From Viscum album (Eukaryota > Streptophyta > Magnoliopsida > Santalales > Viscaceae): DNA of 64,000 nucleotides. Below the pieces are notes generated by a model. That model was not told where the DNA came from, ran no database searches, and was given only the letters and a program-made list of their open reading frames with translations. Below are positions 23,480 through 37,600 of the stretch, one piece after another. A program made the translations under genes and the position numbers. Every line of letters begins with the position of its first letter. The stretch's first letter is position 1. The DNA lies in contig OY728160.1 of NCBI GenBank assembly GCA_963277665.1, forward strand, positions 44,934,605-44,998,604. Reading direction: 5' to 3'.

Positions 23480-23960
23480 TCACATACTTTTTCAAGGTTA
23501 GGCTCTCCTACTTCAAGAATAAGAATTCTATTTTCTAGAGATTCTGAACATGTGAATATATAATCTTTGGCTGAAAAATTCATCACAATCATCCCAGGAA
23601 ATTCCTTGGTCTAATTTATCTTGAACTACTAAATACCACCATTTTTGTCTGAGATTCTATATAATATATGTCACAAACTAGAAATTTAGCTCTGCTGGTG
23701 TGCCTCCAAAATCAATGATTCAATTTATCCTATTTAATCACTCCACTTCCTTTTCATTTTATGAATCACCTAAAATTGATGGTGGATTCTTCTTCTAGAA
23801 CTAGATTAAATGATCCACATTCCTTTGTTAATATATGTAGTTCCCTCTATCTATATCTAGAAAATCTTGGACTATACTATGAACCATCTGTTGGTTCACA
23901 AGTGGTTCAGGTGAAACCACATTATAAGAATATTCTTCTTGTTGGTTTTTAAGATGCCTA
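23480..23960 (-). pseudogene. Gag remnant of the short element
   Basis: Across frames the minus strand gives WWYLVVQDKLDQ and then ISWDDCDEFFSQRLYIHMFR (about 23510-23620). The pattern is Trp-Trp, then Trp-x-x-x-x-x-Phe-Phe, as in the core of Ty3/gypsy gag. The match is short and frameshifted. Its place just inside the primer site is right for gag. No zinc knuckle or pol motif follows before the LTR begins. Confidence 0.4.
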
Positions 23961-24566
23961 TAGGGTTCCATTATCCATAAACACAACAAACACCATATGT
24001 CTCTATATTTATCTATAAACTAAAGGATTAGAAATTATCAATTATATAACTTTATATAGAACATGATTTAATTCAAATATTAAAATATTTCCATGTTTAA
24101 AAAATAAATAATAATTCTTTTAAAAAAAACCATTATCAACATTTCACAACCATGATCATTTTCAAAATAATTCATTTGAAAAAAACAATAACACATTTAA
24201 AAAAAATTATTTATAATAAATCATATATCAGTAATCAAAATGAAATATGAACTCTTAGTGGGAAATAATTCTATAATTCATGTCATTCTCAGATCATTAT
24301 ATATGCCAATGAAAATGGGATTCCAATTTCTACAATTGTCTAAAAATAATGATGTAAGCAACTCCTAGGTAACATGATGATCAAAATATTGACATTAGAT
24401 ATAAATTTTTATTCTATGAATTTTAATTTCTAACATTCCTTCTCCTTTATATCATCCCAACTCTATAAACTGACCAGAATGAATTTCAAATCCATTATTG
24501 AGAAGAATTATTTCAATTTCAAGGGCTGACAATGAATAATATCACAAGCATGTCAATGTACCGAAC

Positions 24567-24578
24567 AAGATCATAAAA
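24567..24578 (-). other. Decayed primer-binding site of the short element
   Basis: GATCATAAAACT just before TGTAACATCCC is a decayed form of the TGATACCA-ACT end that adjoins TGTAAC-type LTRs. It is recognisable mainly by position. Confidence 0.45.
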
Positions 24579-24580
24579 CT

Positions 24581-26290
24581 TGTAACATCCCACAAAAAAT
24601 CATTTTATATTGTTTAGGCTGAATTTCTATATCAAAATAAGAAAAATAACTAAGATATCAAAAGATATAAATATATTCAAAGGGATTCAAGACAATTAAG
24701 GGTTGATTTTACCTTTGAGAAAATGAATAAATAAACCAAACTTTTTGAATCAAATGATTATTACTTGATTCAAAAATAGCAATGTAAAACAACTTAAATG
24801 AATACCATTGATATCAAAACAAAACTACAACAATGTAATAAAGAGGAATACTACTAGTTATGAAAGTATACATCAGAAGATAAAACAAAAAAACTCCAAG
24901 ACACCAAGACCTGACAGCATGATCCAAATTTTACACTTTGACCATGTATCACGAAGCACCAATAAAGATGTGTGATTATTTACATTTACCTGTTTTCAAA
25001 TACACAATATCTAAAAATCCACTAATCTGATGAAGCAGGCATGAGTACTGATACATAGTAGGATTCCACCAAATAATTCCCGACTCATGTCACCAGGATA
25101 TAGTATATAACCACATTTATATAAAAAATTTATATAAAAAAATCCAAAATAATTTATATCATAATATAAAACAAGATCCATAATAAAAAAAATTTCTGAA
25201 ACCAACAGAAAATTACACAAAAAACATCAAAATATACATTTAAATATATCTGAAATTCCATTTTGGCATGACACATTCTTTTACAAATCACCCCATAAAC
25301 ACAGTAAACAACAAAACCCTGAAATCTAGGTGTTAGCAATGATGGTGAAATTTTATGTCCATAATTTGTCCCTTTTATGGTGTTACATCATGTTTATTAT
25401 CTATTCCATTCCACAAACAAATAATCATTTAATACAACCACATGATCATCAATATTTTCCAAACCATTTAAATAAAAAAATTATTGCAAACACATTTTCC
25501 ATAAAAAAACCAAACAACCACATTAAAATCATCATTTTAAAAACAATTTAAAATTATTAGTTTTTTCCAAAACACCCAACATTCATAATTCCAAAAATTA
25601 GCACCCAAGAAGACTTCCATTAACAATTACATCCTGATTTCGCAAAAAATTTCAAGAAAAAACTAAATTTAAACGCATTTCTCTAGGTTATAGTAAGAGG
25701 AATCAAGTGTGAAGCCATCAACCACTGGAATTATAGTGAAAATAAAGAATGATATTAAAATGCTAATGAATACTAGTTTAATCTCCAAAAACTCACCATA
25801 TATTTATTCCTATAATATAAATAAGGATAAATATAACCATAAATGGCATTAATAATGATTGACATATTTGAAGTGGACTGTATGTGAGAAATTGTGAGTG
25901 GGAAGAAAGTTGATATAATAAAACCCATGAAAAACTATGATAAATAATGAATGTCCATGGGGATCAGGCTTCAACGCACCAAGAAAGGTATGCCGATTGC
26001 ATCCAATTTTAGGGGCGAAGCCTATACAGCCTTATAGAGGATTAAAAATTGATTTAGGGATGAAATTGATGAAAAAGAGTGGCTTAGAATTAATATCTAG
26101 TGAGATCTAATTTTTTAGGATCTCACATTTAAACAGTGGATGGTTATCCACATAGTTTGGAAAATCATGCACCAACTGTGTACCCACCTCTGATTCAAGG
26201 AGAACCCTGTATGTTTTTCACATGAAATTAGAAAAAACATGCACCGACCATACTAAATCTATCTATCTAACTGTTTATATTTTATCCTAG
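24581..26290 (-). repeat. 5' LTR of the short element
   Basis: Starts TGTAACATCCCAC, a common plant gypsy LTR terminus. Its upper end is put where similarity to the other copy stops (shared TATCCTAG near 26290). Two overlapping minus-strand readings at 25011-25339 have no known motif. Confidence 0.75.
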
Positions 26291-29200
26291 TGGTGGCCTG
26301 GTTTGTAGAAACTGTGTGCCTAACCATGCACCCACCCAGAATTCCATGTTTTATCTTTCACAATTTTCATATAGGAGTTTCATAGCTTCCACAAACAATG
26401 CATCTTTAAATAAATTCCCAAACCAATATAATATTCATCAAACTCTCCAAAAAAATCACCCAAACAATTTACATTAAAGAAAATCATAAAAAGGTTTACT
26501 CATATGAAACTATGTAAGTTAAAATACATAGTCACTTCAAACTAGTTGATAAGAACCATGTATCACATATTAGAATTATTTGGAAACTAAAAAAATAAAA
26601 AACTAATGGTACTCCATGTAAAATCATTTAATGAGTGTCAAATACCATGGTAGGCCACAACATAGATATAAGTAGAAACCAAAAAAAACATAGAAATTAA
26701 ATTCATAAGAAAAAAACAAAAACTAATAAAATTTATTTCAAGAAAAAATAGACATATATACAACAATATAAATAAATTCACGTTGAAAAAAAATTAAAAA
26801 TAAAAAGAAACACAGATACTTGGTAATGATATATAATTATATAATATAAATGCCAAAATATAATAAAAATGATTTACCACACCCCGTGCATATAATTCCA
26901 ACCTGTCTATAGTAATGTAACCAAAACCAAAACCAAAATATAAACCAGTAAAAGAAAGGGAAGTAAATAAAAAATCTTCCATTCTTGGTGTTATCGCGAG
27001 ACCCATTAGTTATACCCCCCACATGATGAACACACATTAAAATAAAATCAATTTAATGTTTGTTTTGAAATTTTTAAAAAATAAAATCACTACTCTTATT
27101 AGAAAACAATAATAATTGTACACAATTTAAGACCATTAAATTTAATTTAAGGAGGGAAATAATTTAAAATTAATTATTCTTTTAAATTATTTAATAGGAT
27201 TATACAATTTCTAAAAAAAAAATTCAATACACTACATCGTAAAATAAAAACATATGCATAAAAGTGAAGAAGTTGAATCCTTTATAAAAAATCATCTAAA
27301 ATAAAGGGAACCAATTTATCCAATATAAAATAAATCATATCAATGTAAAAAAATTTAGGGTATCAAAATTTAAACAATTCATAACTGAATTAAAATATAA
27401 TAAGTAGTGTTATATCTATCAAAATTGAAACATAAACTAAAATTTATCGTAATATCATGGAAATATATGATTATACAATGTAGTACACAATATAATACTT
27501 TATAAGAGGTGTATCATATTAATTATAAACAAATAAATACTCAATATTAAACTGTATGTACAAATTTAGGTGTAAAAACAGAAGTATGTATTAATATTAT
27601 ACATGTGGTCATTAGGTGGAGCATAATTTGTAATAAAATAATATATGTACCTGGAAATCCAATAAAAAATCATTATCTCATATGTTATATATATTTTCTG
27701 GGATCCACTAAATAATTGTATAGAGTTGTAAAATCATCTATGAACGATAACATAATCTCATACTTTGAAACCCCTCATTAAGACAATCCTCTTCTTCACT
27801 AGAATACATATATATCATGACATGTCAAATGGAACAGAAGTATTCATATATTTGACAAACATAAAATATGGGGAAAACATTAAGGTTCAATTATTTCATA
27901 AGGAATCAATTTAGAATGTTCCAACATGCTATTTTTAGAAAAACTATTTTAAACTCACTTTAAAATAATAACTCAAAGAATATCATTTTAAATAATTTAA
28001 TCGATAAATAAAAATCAGAGAAAATCATTCTTGCAAAAATAAAACCAAAAAATTTTAATATAAAACAAATATTGAAGGATCCTTTCCAATATTGGAAAAA
28101 ATAATTGTGTCTTCCTTAATTTAAAAAATATATTTGAGTAAAGAAATAGTGGTAAATGGATCTATAAGAGATAAAATGTTTTTTATTTTTGTTATAATAT
28201 CAAATTTTTTAGAAAAGGTGTTTAAAAATGTATAAATATATGGTAATTATACTTATATTACTATCCATGGACAACCAACATCAACCATGTCATATCAATG
28301 ATGCACAATCATACACCACCACAACGAAACATGAGGGAACCATAGTCGACCAATGGAAACACTAAAACAATATGAAATGTAATAAAACACAATCAAATTT
28401 TGTTCCTAGGACATGGAAAATTGTAGGGTTTTGATGGAATGATTATGATTGATATCAAGAATAAAAGAATGATCATACATGTAATAATGAACAAAATATA
28501 TTTAAGAAAAATAATAAACATTCAATGTGAAGATATGATAAAACCAAGGGAGATGCGCATAGGTCATGGTATTTCAATAGGGGTGGAAAATTATATATTT
28601 AAAATAAACATTTATTTGTTTATAATCTGATAAAGCCATTTTTAATAGTCATATAAATTTGTTACATGTTTTTGAAACCATTAAACCTCATTTTTAAATT
28701 GATAGTTTAGTAATTCTAAAAAAATTTATTGTGACCACATGGTTTCTACAAATAGTGAGAAAACCCTTAAAGTATATTATGAATTGAAATTTCACTAAAA
28801 CATAAAATGGAATACAACATAAAATAATGTAAAATAATTAAGTTCAATAATGTTTCCAAAAAATAAATAAAATAATTCTTCATGTTTGGTAGTCATTATA
28901 ATCTAATGTATGTGAAAAGACAATTAATAATTTTAGGATGAGGATAATCACAGTATTATTACTCAAACCACCCATACGTATATATGGGGTTTAACATATA
29001 ATTATTCTTTAAGAAATGGTCATGGTCTATTAAAAATCAAAAATTTAAAATATATTTATTGGGTTAAATAAAAATTCAAAATAGATGACTATAACTAATC
29101 AACAATGGATTTAATGTTAAAAACTTTGATATATTAATTAATTATTTACAAGAATTACTATTATGAATAGAAGAATGACATATATAATAATATATATATA

Positions 29201-32200
29201 TATATATATATTAAATCATATATGTGTAGATAAGTATCTTAGAATACATAAATAAATATTATTTCTATTAATTATTAAATATTATTTTTTATTACATGTC
29301 TATCCTTGATTGGTGAATAATATAGCAGATTCTCATAGAACTATAAAACCCATTACTATATCCTTGATAAGGATTGATAATTACCCAATATTCAGGGAGA
29401 TGCTAAGAATTAATATAGATGTAATAAATGATGTTAATATATTTAAAAGTTTACAAATGATTTCCAAAAAATATATTCAATAGATAATCAATGAGGTATT
29501 AACAAATGACCTAACATATCAAAAGAAAGTTAGAGAAAAAAAAAGGAAAAAACCAGTAAATTTTCATTGAAAAACATGGATTCATTAATATTGGAATTAT
29601 AATGTGTATTCCATCATATTTATAGATATCAAATGTGATATTAGATGATGCACATAACTCATCATTCTCAATTTAACCTTGATGTTGAATTAATTACTAG
29701 GATCTTCAATATCACATTTGGTTGGACAACAAGTTGATGAAAATTTTTGAGACCACATAATTGTTCATGGTATGTCAGTAAGTGGAATTACTGCATCACA
29801 AGTCCTAAGGGATGATTAGATATTTTTTAATTACAATATTGAATTTAGAAAAAATGACAATACTCATTTACATGAATAATCTGAATAAATATAATGAAAA
29901 AAATACTATATGGGTTATAATTTATCCAAATACCAATACATCCATATTAATTATATTTTAGTATGACTTTTCACCCTACTATAATTTTTTATATATGAAA
30001 TTTATGTGTTGATGATGCATGTGACACCACTTTTGATCATCTCAAACCAATACCTAAGGTTTTACTCTATGTAGTTGAGGAGTCTCAAACATCCCATGAT
30101 TATTGATTTGAAATTATTTTTGGAATATCACCCAAAGAATAGTTTCTTATATGAAAAGACAATTTAAACATCCTTATCATGTAATCATTTTACTTGATGG
30201 ACTTTAAAAGAATTTGGGTTTAACATCATTCATTTGTTGTGTTCTCATGTAAAAACTATTTCATCTCATATACATAGAATTAACCATAAAAATATCATTA
30301 TGAGATACGATATATAACTGCAACATGATGGGATAGAATTTCATAACAAATGATGCATCGACCTGGACATGTGTTTGTGATCCCAATATATTTACAAGAT
30401 GTTAAAAACACAAAAAGCGACAAAATTTTGATATGAGGCCTATCCAAAGAATCATACAAAAAATTATGAGTTTGTAAATTAAGAAAAATTGTTAGTCTAC
30501 ATTTCTACATATATGGAATTAATTTTTTCTGGAAAGAGGGGAAATCTTATCAGTATTTAAGTTATCCCCTTTGAGATATAAGATCTTATATGAGTTTCGG
30601 TCGATCAACATATATTTCCACAAGAATGGATCATGTTGACAATATTTCCCCTATATATTTCTAGATAATGTACACAATAAATCCAAAATTTATACTAAAT
30701 TTATTTTTGAAAAAATATAAAAAATCTTATGAAGAGATACCCATGACATTCATGGATCATAGAGACAATGTTTTAGGTAATAAGACAACTCATATGACCG
30801 ATGTACATGGGTGTCACCATAATCATGAACACAAAACATCATATCCTAATAATGAAATAAAATAGAACTATACTAACCTATTCATGATTGGATATATAAA
30901 TTAAAATCTGAATGATAAAATATAAAATGGTGGGGAATATTCTTTTAATCATCATTTTTTCCAATTTTGTAGATGTGTAGATGTTTTTTTATTGTAGAGA
31001 TTTATATGATTTCATATATCTAAATTTGGATGTGGACTTGGTCCTCCTTATTATGTATAAAATAATATTGGGACACTTGATGTTTTTGATTAGAAGATAG
31101 AGTGGGTATTTGTTTCTAGTTGTGAATAGGGGTACATCGAAGGCACAGATTGGCTACTTGTTTTTTATGGTTTTCTATTACTAGTTCATGATAACCAATG
31201 AGTAGTCCTTATTGGTAGGTTGGGGACCCAATCTATTTAGTCCTCTTTAAAGTGGTCATTTCACTGCAATAATTTCATTTCAAATAAAAATAATTTATTC
31301 CAATAAAAGGATATGTATAATTTCAAAATCTATTGTGTTTTCATCACCTAAAAACAGTACAATTGAAATAAACATAATATTAATAAAGTAGTTGATTAGA
31401 AATATTTTGGGTATACTATGATTATTATATTTGAATATATTTATAAAAAATAATTAAATTATTAATGAATAAAATTAGTGAACTTTTTTAAGAAAAAATA
31501 TATTATTACCATTGTAATTTTTATATTATATTGTCCATATAAACATGACTTTAAGAAATGTAAATTTTATAATATACATAGTAATTGAAATAATGAAATT
31601 GAAAATTGAATTATAAATTGTATTTCATGTAATTAAAATATAAAAATATTAATATTACAATGAAATCATAAATATATTCAAATTAGAGAACATAGAATAG
31701 AATAAAAGTTCATTTTTAATGTAGCATATTTTGACATATAATATATTTTAAAATTACAGAAGATAGATAATAAGTTTGAGAAAATGAATTTTATTTTTTG
31801 AATCATCACATTAAAATTGATTAATCATGGTGTTTTAGTAATTTTTTGAATAATATGAATGTTTATGTGAATAATAAAAGTAGGATATTTAAAATTCTAA
31901 CATTTATTGGTGTAAAATTAGTGAAATAATGATCTGATTAATCATAAAATGATTACATATTTATAAAATAACTTTATTACTATAATTGATCAATTAAGAA
32001 ACTATAATATCAATTTGAAAACATAAATAAATAATTAAAAATGTTTATAAAGACATTATTTTCCATTAAAAACGAATTATAATTTTTTAATCATTTAATT
32101 GAATAAAATGTATTATTTTGTTACAATATGAAAACATTAATAAATGTAATTATTAAAAAATATAAATAATAATGATAGTGAATTTATATATTTATATACA

Positions 32201-34658
32201 TACTATGGAAATAATATTTTAATCATTATTTTTACATTTGAAATCCCCCCCATAAATCAACTATTGCCCATCTCCCTCCCCTTAGATAATAAAATAATTA
32301 ACACTTTACATTTCACAGGTTCCACTCATTTACCATCCATTATTCCTTCTAGTTTCCATTGGAATATTTTGGTGGTATCTATCTCTTTATTTCCTGGCCC
32401 TTTTCTTATAACAAATGAATAAAAATTATGTAATGACATAAAAATACACTATTTTTTTTCACTTTTCATTTTTCATTTTTTACCATTTTTCAATCTATCC
32501 CAAAGCTTCATAAATTTATAAGATATTATATTATCATTTAATTTATGTTTTTAACCAATTGTTAAAACTTTACAGACACAATATTTATACATATTTATCC
32601 TCTATTTATCTATTTTCAAGTTTAACAAACTATATAAATGGTAAATTTAACCCCCAATAATGAAATTTTTAATGGTTTATTTGCCACTGTATATCCCGAA
32701 TAAAATAATTATCATATAGAATTTTGGTTAATCATAAATTCAATATTGAGTTTTTTTCTTGGAGTGTTTTCAGTTGACTATATTTGAATTTTGGGAGCCA
32801 TACGTAGTTTGTGTCTATGACATCTATTACAGTAAGGGGTGGTATAAACGATCAATTGTATGGGGGGTAGTCTAAACCTATTTATCATTAACATCAATAC
32901 ATTCATGAGGAATCATTGAACTGTTTTATTTCTATAAGAAAATTATAATCCCACATGGGATTAAATTTATTATTCTAGGAAGGATCACATCCTTATACGT
33001 GTGGCTACACCATGAAGTAACTATAGTGGTGGTATAAAATATAACAGTCCCACTAGTTTTTAATTGATTTGATTCATATTTTTATAGTTTGACAACATAT
33101 TATTACCCAAATATGATTTTGAATACTATGATTGGTATAATAACACCATAACCTTCCTTACAGTTATTTTTTTAGTAAAGAGATATATAAATTCCACAAA
33201 TTCTGAATAAATTCTTATCTACATTTCTAGGATACCTAACTATGGAATTTTTTTTGAGAGGGAGTGTATACGTGATCTAAAATATCATGATTTCATGTCT
33301 TTAATGGATAAATTCATAAAGGACATAGGATGATTCCAGAATATCATAAATTTAAATAAGACCTCCTTATTTTGTGTAAAGTCCTATTAATATGTCAGTC
33401 CCCTAATATCTTACAAGAAAATTATTATCACTACACAGTATAGAAGTGTGTTATTACATCATCTTATATTGTTATATGTTATCCATTATGTAATGAAAGT
33501 GTCTAATAATAGATTTTATTACCATATCCTATCCTAATTTATAGGTTTAATCACCCCATAGTCCAACACCCCACCAATTATAATCTTCCACAATATACAA
33601 CTCAAATGAACCATATTTAAATGCATGGAGGCTTTATATACTTAAGTAATAACTTTGTGGTCTAAAAAAGAATTTTTTAAAATAGTAACACTACCGATGT
33701 AAGCAACAATAGTATGTTCTTTTGTAACATTATTACTACAGTTCTACATGACTACCATATTCCATGAAAATCACCACAACCAATATTTTAATACATGTCT
33801 CATACAGGATTAAAATGTAAATTTATCACTCTAAAAAGACAAAATATACTGGAAATTACCCCAATGTATCTTTTAAACCTATTATAATCCTTCTTCCCCA
33901 CATTGTCTATTTTTCCATTATTATTGAGATCCCTATTGTCAGTATATGCCCCACAAATCTCTATGTTTTCTCAGTTGAATTGATTCTCATAAAAATAGTC
34001 TTGTATTGGAATGCCAAATTTCTTAAATGATTTTGTTTCCCCTTGTGTCACACCTTCTTAGTTTTCAGTATCCCATTAGTAAATATTTTTTACAAAATCA
34101 TTGATTTGATGATTTTGGCTTGATTCAGTTGAGAGGTACTGAATAATTTTCTCCCATAAGGTCTAAGTAAGAATTTTACCATATTACATTGTTTATTTGT
34201 GGTTTTATAAATTTATATTTATGTGGGTCCATGTGGTGGTGCAATACTGTTCCTCATTAGGTATTTATGTGGTGAGGTGGGTATAGAATTATTTTATTGA
34301 CCCATTATAATTTAGTTAAGGGTAAAATGATTTGGGTATAGTGAAATATTTCCATGTTCTATGGTTTGATTTAGGATTATCAACATGGGTAATCTAGAGT
34401 TATATTTTGTTTTTTTGAGATCAATTTTTGATAAGGTTTCCAAATTGACTGGAGTGTGGGTTTTGGGGATGCATCCTTTAATAATGAAATTATTCGCAAT
34501 ATGGGTTTCCTAGAAAGGATAGAAATGTATAAATTGATGAGAAACTTATATGTTATCCTTATGATTATAATGATGTATTTTAAAAGTTTGAGACCCTATA
34601 TATTTATTTAATTATTAATGCTCATGTTTCTTATTTACCATTTGTTAACATAGATTCA
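26291..34658. other. Unassigned AT-rich stretch of 8.4 kb
   Basis: I find no domain, LTR pair or RNA gene that I can defend. Longest readings: 26794-27037 on the minus strand (two overlapping frames, one with a CTGC cysteine pair), 28439-28630 on the plus strand, and 30668-30865 on the plus strand (65 residues, ending in a His-rich GCHHNHEHK). The stretch from 29,700 to 30,860 is somewhat richer in G+C and in longer open runs than its neighbours. Plain AT-rich DNA dominates 31,300-32,200 and 32,450-32,700. It is probably very old transposon DNA. Confidence 0.5.
29190..29211. repeat. (TA)n microsatellite
   Basis: About ten uninterrupted TA units. Confidence 0.9.
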
Positions 34659-37600
34659 TGTTCCCTTTCACTATAACACAATGAGTTTTTATACGTTATT
34701 TTTCAAATAAAGGAAATTTAATATATGGACTATTTTTTTAAGGTAGCCATTTTCTGAATTCTCTCTATAAAACACTACATTATCTTGTGTAACATACAAT
34801 AATAACTTTTAAAACCCCATTATATATTATAAATATAGTTATTTACACACGAAGGTTATAAATTATTTTTTAAAAATAGTGACATCAATTATATTAAATT
34901 ATTTTTAAATATCTTATAAAGTAGTTTTAAACAAAAAAACATATAGATACTAAAATAAAAATTATTTGATAAAGTATTTATCTATTTCAAATATAATATT
35001 TTCAAAAAAATGTGTTCATTCCTTTTTGTTAAAAATAATAAAATTTATTTTTTAATATTTCAAAAAATAAATTTTATAAAATAAGCATAACTTTTTAATC
35101 AATAATGCCAAAATTAGATTATTAATAATTCTTTATATTTTTTTGATAAGCATGATTTTTTCATGAATAGTGAAAAATACATATATTTAAAAAAAAAATC
35201 CATTTTACATAATTTATTTATAAATTTATTCTATATTTTATAATTTTTTTAAAAAATATGCTCAATTATGCATCAATTAGTATAATATTTTTAATTGGAA
35301 AAAAAATTGTTGAAATTTTATATAAAAATATTGTAATCAGTTGATCATTTTCACACTAAATCCCCATATTATTATCACATGTTTGAGATTGATATTAAAT
35401 TAGTTTTTTCCGATTCATTTTGTAGAATTTGAAAAAATGTATTTCATATTTTATATCATGATAATTTATAATTTGTATCAATTTCAACATAATTTTCTAA
35501 AAATATGATTAGTGATTGTTTTAAAACCTAATTAATGTGGTCTAAGTATAAATGAGTTGGATAGGTGGTTAAACTAAGAAAATAAGTATTAACATAACCT
35601 ACAATCATTTATAAAAACTAATATTTTCCTATATTTATACCATTACACATCTATTGTTTGAAAATGGTACATTTTCAACCTTGTGACACATGAAACTTGT
35701 TGGAGAACTTATTTATTATCAAAAAGAACAAGTGTCACCTCACCCCAAATCATAAATGGAAACCCCTATCCTATCTTCTTAACACATTAAAAACTCTTTT
35801 TTTCTAAAAATACATGACCATATCAAATTCTAACATTCATACTATCATCCTATAAGCCTTATTTTGGGAATAACTCCATATTATGAATATATTTATGGAA
35901 ATAATTAGACGTATACCCAAAGAAGAGGTAACGTTCATCAATAAACACTATTATTTTATTTCTTAATCAACAAAAATAAATATATTTTATATAAAAAATT
36001 TATAATAACCATACTATGTTTTGTATGTTGGTATTTTCTTATATTATGATCATGACCCTCAACTATCTCTGGTTCAATCTAATGGGTTACAAAATCATCC
36101 AGCTTGTGTATGATAGACTACCGCCTCACATAATGATGTCATTTTTTTCCATTACCACCTATCAATGATTTATGTAATGATGTATTTATTATATATAACT
36201 AATATATGTTAATGTTATTATGTATTTATGAATATAGAGTTATTATATCAAACATACCATCATACTCTCCATTTTGATGGAATATGATAATGTTGTTTGT
36301 GTGTATGGTGTACTACAACCATACAGATAAATATGATTTATTATCATATTACGTGGAATTTATTTTGGAAGGGTTTAAATAAATATATATATAAATGTAA
36401 TAAAAATTAATATTAAATGATATTATATATCATATAATTTTCATTATTTAAAACCCTAAAGAAAATAGAAATAATGTTCATGCATACGTATGGTCTACTA
36501 TCTCCATAAACAGTTTGTTTTATTTTAAATTGCTAGGTTATATGGACTATTTTATATAAATATATAATGAATATATAATATTTTTATATAATTTATATCA
36601 TTTTGGAAATGATGGATCCATGGTAAAAGTTTAAAAGAAATAAATATAACAAATCAGGACATACACGAAAAGCAAAGTTGTTATTACCAGGAACATAAAT
36701 TTAACGTACAATTGTCAATAAATGTGTAATAAAAGGTCATAGGAAAATAATATATCACATTATATATATGATTATATTATTTTTATAATTTTGTTAAAAA
36801 AATATTTATTATACAAGATGTTTGACGATGTACGAGGGAATTCAAGACTTAAGGTAAGGGGTTTTTGTCTCAATATGCCTCCTTTGATACACATGTTATG
36901 TAATACATCTATATTCCCTCATAGGGTGTATATATTTTCCCTCTCACATGTAATATATACAGTTTATTAATTCCAATGATATTTTATGATTAAATTTATT
37001 TTATTCCATCATGTAAATTATGATAAGATATTAGAAAATTGGTAATGATTTTGTGTTATAATCACATAATTTTTCAAGATTTTTATTTGTTAAATATCCA
37101 ATGTCTAAAATACCCAACATACCATTAAATAATTATCATTAATTATCTTATACTATAGTTATTCATGTTATCTTAAAATAATGGTATCATTTTTCCACTT
37201 GTGGAAATTATAATTATTTAGAAAATATTCTTGAGGAAATTTATCTATATTTCCTACTTCATTCAAAAACCTATTTTATTCCAAAAATCATGTTTTCTAA
37301 AAAATACAATATTTTTTTTATTACTTTCTAATTTTATATAATATAAATTATTACACATTTTTTATTTTTTTTAAATTTTTATTAAATGTAATACTCATTT
37401 TTTTATACGATCAATACCAATTTTTCTTTAACTAATAATGTGAAAGGAATATCTATTTTGATGCGCACTGTATGCAAATATTTTTTTGAAGTCACTTCTT
37501 AGTATCGTACTATATAACTATTCAAGTATATTTTCAATTAAAAAGTTTTTCTTAATGTTTTTTTATAAAATCAATTTTTGAAAGGGAGGATATTTTTTCC

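Larger units (their letters stand above)
21960..26290 (-). mobile_element. Short LTR element with two LTRs and only a gag remnant
   Basis: Two direct repeats (about 21960-23465 and 24581-26290) are alignable over some 1.5 kb. A sample pair is CCATGGGGATTAGGCTTCAA near 23130 and CCATGGGGATCAGGCTTCAA near 25955. A decayed primer site just below 24581 sets the orientation as minus. Between the LTRs lie only about 1.1 kb, with a gag-like block and no protease, RT or integrase. It is either a deletion derivative that lost pol or a non-autonomous element family. The close match of the gag end to the LTR start favours an internal deletion. Confidence 0.7.

Noticed and set aside
26794..27037. Two overlapping minus-strand readings with a Cys-x-x-Cys pair
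   Set aside because: The pair lacks the His and final Cys of a knuckle, and the aromatic-rich composition looks like translated repeat text.
30668..30865. 65-residue reading with a His-rich end, as a possible small metal-binding gene
   Set aside because: No upstream promoter or splice evidence, no known motif, and its length is unremarkable. Kept only as a point of interest in the unassigned stretch.
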